The translations under genes and the position numbers were made by a program. Below are positions 21,943-30,148 of a DNA stretch of 64,000 bases, one piece after another. Source of the stretch: Umbilicaria muhlenbergii (lineage: Eukaryota; Ascomycota; Lecanoromycetes; Umbilicariales; Umbilicariaceae); assembly GCA_000611775.1 (NCBI GenBank), contig KK106981.1, positions 3,276,672 to 3,340,671 on the forward strand, given 5' to 3'. A model generated the notes under the pieces. It ran no database searches. It had not been told where the DNA came from and saw only the letters and a program-made list of their open reading frames with translations. Each line of letters opens with the position of its first letter. Positions within the stretch are counted from its first letter, which is position 1.

Positions 21943-23267
21943 TGGCCCTTGGGCTCGGCGTATGGGAGATATTTTTACTTTGGGAAGGACTTGGGTCGGG
22001 AAGGAAGGTGTAGAATATGGGATGATATATTGGTGAGGAGTTTCGCGCTTGGGGGAGCATTGGGATTGCGTTGTTTGTAGAACTTGCCCTGATCTGATGA
22101 TTTGAGCAAGCGACGGTGGATGGAGCCGGAAAGTAGTTGGCGTAGCAGAGCTGATTTACTGGGTCAATAGCGCTACAGGAGCGAAGATGCTTAATACTGT
22201 CACACAATGGAGCTTGACATGATTGGGCATCGAAGTCACCATAATATCGCCGCGATAGTCCAGGCATCCATCATATTGTTGCCTCGGGCTTCTGAATTGG
22301 GCACGTAGTCCATGTCTGCCTTCTCGAGCATCACCAAAGTCTGTTCAGATAATGTCCAGTTACAAACCACCATCCCAGACCTTAAGAATTAACAACAACA
22401 TCACCCTCCAACAACCCTCAATCCAACCTTTAACATATTGCTGACCCAGCGACGTCCTTCCTACAATCACGACCATAACACTACCTCCAACCCAAGACTC
22501 GCATCCATGACAGACCGCAAAAGGCTCTTCATATCAAGTCTACGGCACCAGAGCCATGAAGTACCCAATCCCAGGAGAGCAGAGCCTATACCCAAAGCCA
22601 GGCAGACAGAGCCTTAGGGCCGGTGACGAAACACGTGATACCCACAAATTCTGCGATTAAAATCAAAATAAATGCATATCAATCTAAAATAGTCCATTCA
22701 TCACTGCTCAATTTTTACCAAGTGAGGAGTAAACATTTTCTTTTACGTCGCAGGCTTTATCATCTAATTTCGCGTTTGCATGATAGATTCTTCGATCTTA
22801 GTTTCAGATGCTTTCTAAATATCATCTAGGTCCCTTCTCACTAGAATCCAAGAGGCAGAACTCAAACCGTTTAAGACGAAGCGCTGGCAATATCTTAAAA
22901 TATATACTGCATAGCTGAGATAGACCTCGATTAGGGTTTAGGGTTTAGTAAATCTGATTTGATATTATTGATGTAGGCACATAGTACCATTATCCAGAGA
23001 CCAGACCATGATAACCCCAGAACAGCAACATTGAAGACTTCATAACCTACCCAACATCCCCAACCACGTGCCCGCATCGGCCTGCTCCTGGTCCCGCTGT
23101 TCCACGAACTACGATAACTATTACCGTCACATGCAGCCGTTTCACGAACGGGGATTCCTAGTACCGTCACACAATCACACAATCCCATAGAAAACCGTGA
23201 CACGTCCACGCACCGTAGTGAGCTACGATAGCGGGGATGGACGTCTTGCACCGTTACCTTGAACGTC
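21943..23267. other. Intergenic, partly AT-rich
   Basis: 1.3 kb. 22620-22950 is AT-rich and includes a short telomere-like string (listed separately). No gene is supportable. Confidence 0.5.
22931..22947 (+). repeat. Short telomere-like string
   Basis: TTAGGGTTTAGGGTTTA: about two and a half units of TTTAGGG inside an AT-rich gap. Too short to be a telomere remnant with any confidence. Confidence 0.4.
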
Positions 23268-24449
23268 ATGGCAGAGGGCGAGAGGTATTTCTATGCCCTT
23301 GAGGACCGCTCAATGGACTTTTCTTTGGATCATCCACCTCGGATCTTAAGCCGGAGGGCGAGACACCGCAACGAAGCCGAGACCAGCAAAACCAGCAATC
23401 TCAGCGACTTCAGCCAACCCAGCGACCTCAGCAAGACCATCAAGTCCATCAAGGTCATCAAGACCATCAGGCCGTCAAGACCAGCACAACCATTGGGAGC
23501 ATTGAGGCCAGGAGCACCAGCGACCGCAGCAAGACCATCGAAACCGAGACAACTGAGAGCAGCAAGACTCACAAAACCAAGACCATCAAAGACCATCAAC
23601 ACGTCCATCGAAGCCACCAAATCCCTCAAAACCGCCACCTTCCCTAGCCCTCCTCCACACCTCCCTCCTCACTCCCTTCCCCTCCACCCTCCCAACAATG
23701 TGTCACATCCACCGCAAAATCCACCTCTGCACAACCCTCCACCCACCCTCCCTCCTCCCCCCGGCATCCCCCCAGGCTACACCGCGCACCTCCCCGGCAC
23801 CCCCCCTTCACCCCCTCTCCCTTCGAACGAACCCCCCATCCGCATCCACCGCTGCTCGCTCTACCCGTCCCACGCTTCCAACCTAATAACGCTCGAAGAC
23901 GAGTTCATGGTCAGATCTTGTGGTGGCTTGGGCAATAACTCCACCGCCACTGCCACCGCGGTACCATCACCGGCACCACTGCCAGCAACCCCGCCGGTAC
24001 TACCACCCGCACCCTCACCACCGCCACCGCCACCAGCAAAAGCACCAGCAAACCCACCCGCCAAGCCAACGACCTGGCAATGGGAAATCGACTTCATGCA
24101 CGGAAGTGTGAAAAGCATGGCCAGCGGAGGCATCGACGCGATGTTCATGCCGTCGTATGCGAGACTGCTGGTGGGGATAGCGTTGCAGGTGAGGAGTGCG
24201 GGGGATGTGGCGAGGTGGTTGCCTGTGCGGCCTTATAAGGTGGGGTTTGAAGCTGAGGGGGATGGGGAGGGGGAGGGGATGGGGGAAGAAGAAAGGGAGA
24301 GGGAGGATGTGGATGAGGAGGGGGAGGCGGAAAGGAGAGGAGAGGAGAGGGGAGGGCGAGGGGAGAGGGAAAAGGGAGGAAGGGAAAGAGGGGGAAGGGA
24401 TGAGGGGAGGGGTTGGGGAAGGGATGGGGAGGTGGAGATCGGGGGGTGA
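23268..24449 (+). CDS. Proline-rich low-complexity protein with a duplicated C-terminal module
   Basis: A single open frame of 393 aa; the ATG at 23268 follows an in-frame TTG. Residues 1-130 contain short basic repeats (KTIKSIKVIKTIRPSRP and kin) derived from an imperfect GACCATCAAG-type DNA repeat. Residues 130-275 are very Pro-rich. Residues 278-328 form a compact module: GSVKSMASGGIDAMF, SYARLLVGIALQVRSAGDVA, RWLPVRPYK. The end is an Arg/Glu/Gly run coded by an almost pure purine strand and is unlikely to fold. A second copy of the module lies just downstream in another frame (24459-24600), so the true gene may be longer and spliced, or the tail is degenerate. I recognise no family; even its status as a gene is uncertain beyond the module. 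Confidence 0.45.
   Translation: MAEGERYFYALEDRSMDFSLDHPPRILSRRARHRNEAETSKTSNLSDFSQPSDLSKTIKSIKVIKTIRPSRPAQPLGALRPGAPATAARPSKPRQLRAARLTKPRPSKTINTSIEATKSLKTATFPSPPPHLPPHSLPLHPPNNVSHPPQNPPLHNPPPTLPPPPGIPPGYTAHLPGTPPSPPLPSNEPPIRIHRCSLYPSHASNLITLEDEFMVRSCGGLGNNSTATATAVPSPAPLPATPPVLPPAPSPPPPPPAKAPANPPAKPTTWQWEIDFMHGSVKSMASGGIDAMFMPSYARLLVGIALQVRSAGDVARWLPVRPYKVGFEAEGDGEGEGMGEEEREREDVDEEGEAERRGEERGGRGEREKGGRERGGRDEGRGWGRDGEVEIGG
24255..24448 (+). repeat. Polypurine tract, about 190 bp
   Basis: The + strand is almost only G and A across this stretch (runs of GGGAGAGGG, GGAGAGGAGAGG, AGGGAAAGAGGGGG). Such a tract can form triplex (H-DNA) structures and slips readily in replication. Confidence 0.75.
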
Positions 24450-24458
24450 GGTTGGGGA

Positions 24459-24621
24459 TGGAAGCGTGAAGAGAATGGTGGGAGTGGAAAGCGATGCGAT
24501 GGATGTGCTAGCGTGTTCGACGCTTTTGGTTGAGGTCGGGCTTCAGGTTCGAACGGCTGGTGAGGTCGATCGATGGTTGTTGGTTCGACCGTATGAGGGG
24601 CAGGAGGGCCGGAAGTCTTAA
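24459..24621 (+). pseudogene. Second copy of the module, in a different frame from the first
   Basis: Reads GSVKRMVGVESDAMDV, STLLVEVGLQVRTAGEVD, RWLLVRPYEGQ and then a stop, matching the module at residues 278-328 of the preceding frame (24102-24250) at most conserved positions. It may be a downstream exon of the same gene or a frame-broken duplicate. No clean splice pair joining the two was evident by eye. Confidence 0.45.
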
Positions 24622-24811
24622 GGCCACTGCTTCACTGTTGACCATCTCGTGCAGCACCATCTGCCGTTGCTTGGTACACAGTCCTTCTGGAACGACCATC
24701 TGGTACGGCGCCATGAATTTCTTCAGCAGGCATTGCTTCATTATCGACCATTTGGTAGGCCGCACGTTTAGTACTCTAGCAGACACTCCATTGGCGACAT
24801 AGCAAAGAGCA

Positions 24812-27214
24812 TCATCTTTCCGTACCAAGTAATCCTGTGTTCGCACCAGCAAGCTCTCCCTCGTCCTCGTGGTCCACAGTATCGTGCTCAGAACTTGTCT
24901 GCTCTCCCTCGTTCTCGTGGTCCACAGTATCGTGCTCAGAACGTGCCTGCTCTCCTTCGTCCTCGTGGTCCACAGTATCGTGCTCAGAACTTGCCTGCTC
25001 GTCCTCCATCACCGCCCTCTCAAAAGCCTGGACCAATCTCCTCCGATCCACCACCTTCCCCCAAGCCTTCAACGTCTCCTGCTCAACCACATAACCCCCC
25101 TCTTCCATTCTCCGCATCACTTTGATGGTGCCTTCAACATCTTGCATGCTCGCATACCCACCGAGAAGCGTGTTCCACGTTACTTGGTTCGGCTTCAGGC
25201 CTCGATCGCGCATCATCGTCAGCACTTTCTCGCCAGCGGTCACTTGCCTGTGGGCCATGAATGACGCAAGGAGAATGGACCAGGTCTGGACGGTTGGAGT
25301 GGCGCCCGCGGGGCCCTTGAGCATGTGCTCGAGGATCGTGGTGCAAAGAGGTAGATTCTCACTGTGGCGTCCTAGTGCCTTGAGGAATGCGTTGGATGTA
25401 AAGGTGGTTTCGGCGAGCGGGGCGATGAGAGGATGACCTGCTTCTACCAGTTCGCGGTAGCGGGCATACAGCGCACGGATGTGGTCAGAGTCGCTATGCT
25501 GCATCAGATAGGCCGCGATCATAATACCAAGTATGGGAGGAGGGGGTTGCATGAGCTCCACTTCTGACTGAGATGGCATATCAGTATGGTGTCGGAGAAG
25601 TCCCAGGTCTTTAAGCGGTTGGTTGTCCACATATTGCTCGTAAATCGGTACCAGTTCGGTAAAAGCAGGGAACTCTTCATGATTTGGCCGGTATAGATAG
25701 GTGATATGGAGTAGCTGGCAAACAAGATAAGGACTCTTTGCCAGTAGACCGGCGTCCTTGGCACGCTGTAAGAGCTTGGAAACTTGGATTTCGTCCATAC
25801 CGTGCTTTATCCCTTTGAGAAGGATAGAGTATGTAAGAGCATCAGGCTCGAACTTGCTGGTTTTGAGCATAGCGTAGATTCTCCAGGCAAATTTCATCTG
25901 TCCAGCTTCCACGGCGTTCAGGATGATGACATTGTACATCATGAGGTTGGGTGGAATGCCCAACTCAAGCATCTGTGCCAATATGTTTGACCTGACTTTA
26001 TACCTGATTCGATGGCTATCTTCCAGGTCCGAGCCGCCACGCAATAGCTTGGCACACCCCATCTGAATCTGGTTCAACTTCAAGTCTGCCCCGGTTTTTA
26101 CAATTCTCTCTAGTATCTCCATTGCCGTTACCAGCTCTCCAATGTCGACGAAAGAGCTCATAAGATGCAGCAGCGTGTTATAATGTACGAAAGTATTGCA
26201 TGCCCGTATCGTTTCGTACAGTCGTAGCTGTTGAAGGCCGCGGCAGCGTTGGCTAAGCAGATATAAGGTCCTCTGCCTGACCCCCCTAAAGTTGTCGTTT
26301 TGAGCATTGGACGACTCGAGATGGAAGGATACAAGGCGGCGGATGCGTTGGAGGACCTTGGGATCGGGTTGCAAGTTATCCATCAAAAATACGCAGGCAA
26401 GGTGATCCAGGCTATCTGCGACAGCGAATGGGGGAGGTTTGTAATCCGGCTTGGACAATGTTGTAAAGAGTATAGCAAGTGCGCGCTCTGGATAGTAGCT
26501 CAGAGCCCAATGCATCACAATGGGCCATGTAACGCTTTTTATTCCCCAATGAAGGTTTTTCCAGACCGTTTTGAATTTATTGATGTCCACTGCTGCTGCC
26601 GCGGCGACTTGCCTTGCCCATGGATTTTTTATCGGCCGCTCTGCTATGCTCAACCCTCGTCCTTCGAGAGATCCAGATTGACGTAGGTCTTTGTTAAACC
26701 GTTTTACCAGTTTTACATATCGTAGATTCCATTCTGTGGAAAACGAGCTTGAGACGCGCCCGCCACGAGAGCCCAAGGAGACAAAGTCGGTGCGGGAGTG
26801 GCTCAGCTGGAGACTTTGATATATGGATCTGAGTCGATGGCGACGGCGGCGAGCATCTCTGATTAGGATTTCGGCGAACCGGGGCCTTCGAACCGAATAC
26901 TGACGAGGCAAGGTCGGTGGTCCCTTGGTCGATGGTCTCTTAGCCGATGGTCTCTTGCGATGCATCCGCGCATCACCAGGGGTCGACTCTGTGATCGCAT
27001 GTCTGATGCTCTGATCTGTCGCGTCTCCAGCTTCTACTTGCGCCTCCTGAGCCTGCTGCCCAACTGCGATCCCTCTCTTCTGCGCCTGTGTAGGTGGCAG
27101 CCATAATTTCGGCGGTGCTGGCCGTGGTGTCAAGAGCCTAGGTGGCAAGAAAGGTATAAGGGGTGACTTGCAGGTCAACAGACACCTTGAAAAGCAGGCC
27201 AAGTGATTGGGCAT
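24812..27214 (-). CDS. Mitochondrial pentatricopeptide repeat (PPR) protein
   Basis: A single exon of 800 aa. The N terminus (MPNHLACFSRCLLTCKS, then Pro/Arg/Leu-rich with QKRGIAV) looks like a mitochondrial presequence. Residues 80-200 are Arg-rich. PPR helix pairs follow: NTFVHYNTLLHLMSSFVDIG (about 340), PNLMMYNVIILNAVEAGQMK (about 425), EPDALTYSILLKGIKHGMDE (about 460), TPTVQTWSILLASFMAHRQV (about 650) and KPNQVTWNTLLGGYASMQD (about 690). Such proteins bind organellar RNA and act in its maturation, stability or translation; the target cannot be read from the sequence. The C terminus carries three tandem 16-residue copies (SEHDTVDHEDEGEQ-type), acidic and outside the fold. It is divergent from Cwf18 (210 bp between starts). 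Confidence 0.88.
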   Translation of the reverse strand: MPNHLACFSRCLLTCKSPLIPFLPPRLLTPRPAPPKLWLPPTQAQKRGIAVGQQAQEAQVEAGDATDQSIRHAITESTPGDARMHRKRPSAKRPSTKGPPTLPRQYSVRRPRFAEILIRDARRRRHRLRSIYQSLQLSHSRTDFVSLGSRGGRVSSSFSTEWNLRYVKLVKRFNKDLRQSGSLEGRGLSIAERPIKNPWARQVAAAAAVDINKFKTVWKNLHWGIKSVTWPIVMHWALSYYPERALAILFTTLSKPDYKPPPFAVADSLDHLACVFLMDNLQPDPKVLQRIRRLVSFHLESSNAQNDNFRGVRQRTLYLLSQRCRGLQQLRLYETIRACNTFVHYNTLLHLMSSFVDIGELVTAMEILERIVKTGADLKLNQIQMGCAKLLRGGSDLEDSHRIRYKVRSNILAQMLELGIPPNLMMYNVIILNAVEAGQMKFAWRIYAMLKTSKFEPDALTYSILLKGIKHGMDEIQVSKLLQRAKDAGLLAKSPYLVCQLLHITYLYRPNHEEFPAFTELVPIYEQYVDNQPLKDLGLLRHHTDMPSQSEVELMQPPPPILGIMIAAYLMQHSDSDHIRALYARYRELVEAGHPLIAPLAETTFTSNAFLKALGRHSENLPLCTTILEHMLKGPAGATPTVQTWSILLASFMAHRQVTAGEKVLTMMRDRGLKPNQVTWNTLLGGYASMQDVEGTIKVMRRMEEGGYVVEQETLKAWGKVVDRRRLVQAFERAVMEDEQASSEHDTVDHEDEGEQARSEHDTVDHENEGEQTSSEHDTVDHEDEGELAGANTGLLGTER
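24858..25001 (-). repeat. Three tandem 48-bp units inside the PPR gene
   Basis: Units start at 24858, 24906 and 24954 and differ by a few bases each. They code 16 acidic residues per copy. The unit length is a multiple of three, so copy number can change without breaking the frame. Confidence 0.9.
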
Positions 27215-27424
27215 GAAAGAGATTTCATCTCAAGGAATCATGCTTGATGATGTCCAGATGCACTTGGTACAAAATTAAGATACTGGTGAGACTGCTTGCC
27301 GTGTAGGGCCGAGGTCCGTGCGTCGCACAATTCTCGACGCGCTACTCGTACCACGTACGTGAACAAGGCTGATTTTTGTGACGGTACTCTTACTACCTCA
27401 TTTACACATCGCAATTGAGAGACC
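27215..27424. promoter_or_regulatory. Divergent promoter between PPR protein and Cwf18
   Basis: 210 bp between opposed ATGs; includes GTACCACGTACGTG around 27347-27360. No TATA box. Confidence 0.35.
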
Positions 27425-28036
27425 ATGGCATCCGCTCATGCCTCCCTTGATGCCGCGGCAACAGAGCGCAAAGCCCGCCTCGCAAAGCTCAAATCCCTAA
27501 AACGCAAACAACCCGACACCTACAACGAGACGGACCCCTCGGCCGAAGCCCCCTCAGAAGAAGCACCATCAGTAACGACCACCTTCCTCTCCGGTCGAAA
27601 CTACGACCCCAGCACTCGGGGCCCCAAGCTTGGTTTTGAAGTGGCCCCTTCAGCCGATCAAGAGACGCTTGAAGATCGCGCCGCCCAAATCGCCGAGACC
27701 ACTACCAGACAGGCGGAGGAAGAGGAGAAAGAGGAGAAGCCGATCGATCTGTTCAAGTTACAACCTAAGAAGCCGAATTGGGACCTGAAGCGGGATGTGG
27801 CACGGAAGATGGAGAGGTTGAACGTGCAGACGGACAATGCAATTGCGAGGTTGGTGAGGGAGAGGATAGAAGGGGCAAAGAAGAAGGCGCTGGAGACGAA
27901 CGGACGGGTGAAGGAGGAGGGGATGGGGGAGGAGGTGGGGTTGGGAGGGGAGGAGTTGGTTGAGGGTGTTCATGTTCGGGAGAGGGAGGAGGCGGAGGAG
28001 GAGAGGAGGGAGAAAGAAGATGATGAGATGATTTGA
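27425..28036 (+). CDS. cwf18: Cwf18 / CCDC12 pre-mRNA splicing factor
   Basis: A single exon of 203 aa. The family layout is clear: an N-terminal basic helix with ATERKARLAKLKSLKRKQPD, a variable linker with FLSGRNYDPSTRGPKLGF, then EEEEKEEKPIDLFKLQPKKP and PNWDLKRDVARKMERLNVQT, which is the cwf18 core, followed by DNAIARLVRERIEGAKK. The tail (residues 160-203) is a Glu-rich coiled segment. Cwf18/CCDC12 is part of the Prp19-associated (NTC) spliceosome set. The ATG at 27425 (CCATGG context) is the first in frame. The 3' end faces the zinc-knuckle protein gene 235 bp away. Confidence 0.9.
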   Translation: MASAHASLDAAATERKARLAKLKSLKRKQPDTYNETDPSAEAPSEEAPSVTTTFLSGRNYDPSTRGPKLGFEVAPSADQETLEDRAAQIAETTTRQAEEEEKEEKPIDLFKLQPKKPNWDLKRDVARKMERLNVQTDNAIARLVRERIEGAKKKALETNGRVKEEGMGEEVGLGGEELVEGVHVREREEAEEERREKEDDEMI

Positions 28037-28271
28037 GTATCTGGGATTGGGAGGGACTTGTCATTAATGCTGCGTTTTAGCGTGGAGTTGGTATATCGGC
28101 CGCGACACTTCGAGGCATAAAAGGCTTCTGTTGATTGTTGACATTTGTTTTCCAATAACAATGTTTACTATCGAATGTCTGATGATACGCTGCAGCGGAT
28201 AATCATGGATTTCTGAGGATTCTCTATCGCATGACTCCTTGAACGCCAAAGCTGGTGGAATGCGCATCACT

Positions 28272-29338
28272 CTATTTACCCATGTTCATGGCTTGAGTAA
28301 GGGCCAGACGCTTGCTGAAGGGACTCAAACTCCGTTCTCTTTGTTGAAGTGGAGGGCCCTGTCTGGACGGCTCGTCTCCCGGAGGTGCCCGCTGATCTCT
28401 AGCCGGCCGACCTTGGTTCCTGAAGCTACTACCATATCGATCATTGTCGTTGGAATACCTTTGACCCCGATTGCGCATAGAGGCCTGATCTCGTGAACTG
28501 CGGTAAACAGCGCGCGGTGCCGGAGTCATTGAGTTCCGATTTCGAGCAACCTGACTTCTGTCCCTCCCGTTGCTTCGGCTCCTCGTGCGTCGGTTGCTCA
28601 GATAATCCATGTCTCGTCCGCGCATCTCCGGGCTGACTGACGAGCGTCTACGCCTGGTGTTGCGATCCAATTGCTCGGTTCGTCTCCGGCCTTTCTTTTC
28701 GAAAGACGACTCTGACGTATATGACAGTGACGAAGATCTAGACCTTCTCCGTCTCTTGCGATCAACTCCGTTGTGAAAGGACATTGGCAGAGGTTCTCTC
28801 TTCTGCTGGCCTTGGTAAGCCCCACCTCGATGTTCTTTCGTGGTCAAAGGGGAAGCTGAGCGGGAGCGTCGGGTAGAGATGGTAGAAACCGAAGTCGACG
28901 AGTAAGATCTCATGGACCTCGAGCGCTTTCGTGGTCCATCTTGGGCAGCAACTTCATCTGCCGCACGCTTACGGCCGCGTTCCTCGGCGTTTTTCGCGAG
29001 CTGTTCGTCCGCAACACCCTTCCTGCGCGGTGCTTAGCATGGCCCTGTATTCCCACAATATCAAACGTACTTTCGAAGTAGATCGTTGGGAATGTCGCTG
29101 GTCAACTTTGGTACAAGCTTAGGATTCGCCAATTGCTGGGTCCTGGACGGTCTGGACACGTAAGGACGGTCTTGCGCAGTACTTTTGCACTCATAGCTGA
29201 AGTGGCGTACATTGCAGTTAGCGCCAGGATCTTCGGTCGTTGTCGGGGGTACCTATCTCTTTTCAAGCACTTCTGGCAAAGGGTTTGAGGCGTAGCCTTC
29301 GAGGAACCTCCGAAAGTGGGACCGCGGGGACGAATCAT
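28272..29338 (-). CDS. Zinc-knuckle RS-rich protein (ZCCHC10-type), probable RNA-binding
   Basis: Exons on the minus strand are 29338..29253, 29196..29071 and 29022..28272, giving 320 aa. The start reads MIRPRGPTFGGSSKATPQTL, then the knuckle CQKCLKRD, and after intron 1 SYECKSTAQDRPYVSRPSRT, QQLANPKLVPKLTSDIPNDL, LRKKGVADEQLAKNAEERGR. This block is conserved in fungal zinc-knuckle proteins. The rest is an Arg/Ser-rich domain ending SLSPFSKRLALTQAMN, a conserved closing motif of the family. RS content and the knuckle suggest a splicing or RNA role. Oddity: the canonical intron 1 (GTACCC...TTCAG, 56 nt, branch GCTAAC) removes the knuckle histidine, while the last bases of that intron read RHFS in frame just before SYEC, as related proteins have. 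Intron 2 opens GTACGT and closes GCGCAG. Confidence 0.82.
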
Positions 29339-30148
29339 TTATTTAAAGCGCGCAAAGCTGCGATATGTCGAGATAGGCCAAGTGATGCAGACTATCATAA
29401 TCCGTCGACGTGGAATGCGGTTCTAGTGAAACGACCGAGCCATATGCACGGAAGATGAACGGCGTGGTCGAGGCACAAGCACCGTCGCTGTCTTCAGACG
29501 GACTGGCTGGTGCCTGTAAATTTCCCCGTTACCTGACCGCTAGTGTAACGGCACTTCAGCCTCACTCAGCCTTGCCGGCCTCGCCGGCCAACTAAAGCCA
29601 AGCTTGGCATGTTCGCTTCTCCATGCGAATGCCTGAGGCGCCTTACCTTGCTCACCCAAATTCAAAGCCTTGTTCTAAGGCTACGACTGCCAGCTGAGCC
29701 ATCCCTCTGGAATTCCTCGCCACTGCTGACATCCGGACCCTCAGTAGTGCCAACTGCGGTCACCTCGCGATATCCTCTTCTCCCTCCTCTCCCTCCTCTC
29801 CGTCAGGCAGAGTCGCCCCGTACTACCACATACGCGGCGGTACCCAGCGCCACAGCCGTTCCGTTCGCTGGTCAATGACACTCACCCAGCACTCACCTCG
29901 TACAGACTGAGGATATCAGTTACAGCGCACCCGTTCTGTGGATACCTATGGGGTACTCTCATAATGTCAAAGGATTACCGCTCATTGTTGTTGAACCTGT
30001 CTGAAATGCATTCTCCTTGACCTGTAGCCTTCTATCTAATCCAACTTCGACGTTCCTTATTTCGGTTTGCGCAAAAGAGCTGGGCTTGACACCAACAACC
30101 TTCATTAGTGGGCGTTCTACATAAGGCCCGGTACCCTTCCTCTGCGAC
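29339..30148. other. Intergenic between two divergent genes
   Basis: 810 bp shared upstream region of the zinc-knuckle and R3H genes. A pair of CTTGCC/GGCC-rich short repeats lies near 29566-29610. No gene is seen. Confidence 0.45.

Noticed and set aside
22931-22947. Interstitial telomere remnant
   Set aside because: Only about two and a half units, and TTTAGGG rather than the usual fungal TTAGGG; chance is a good explanation in AT-rich DNA.
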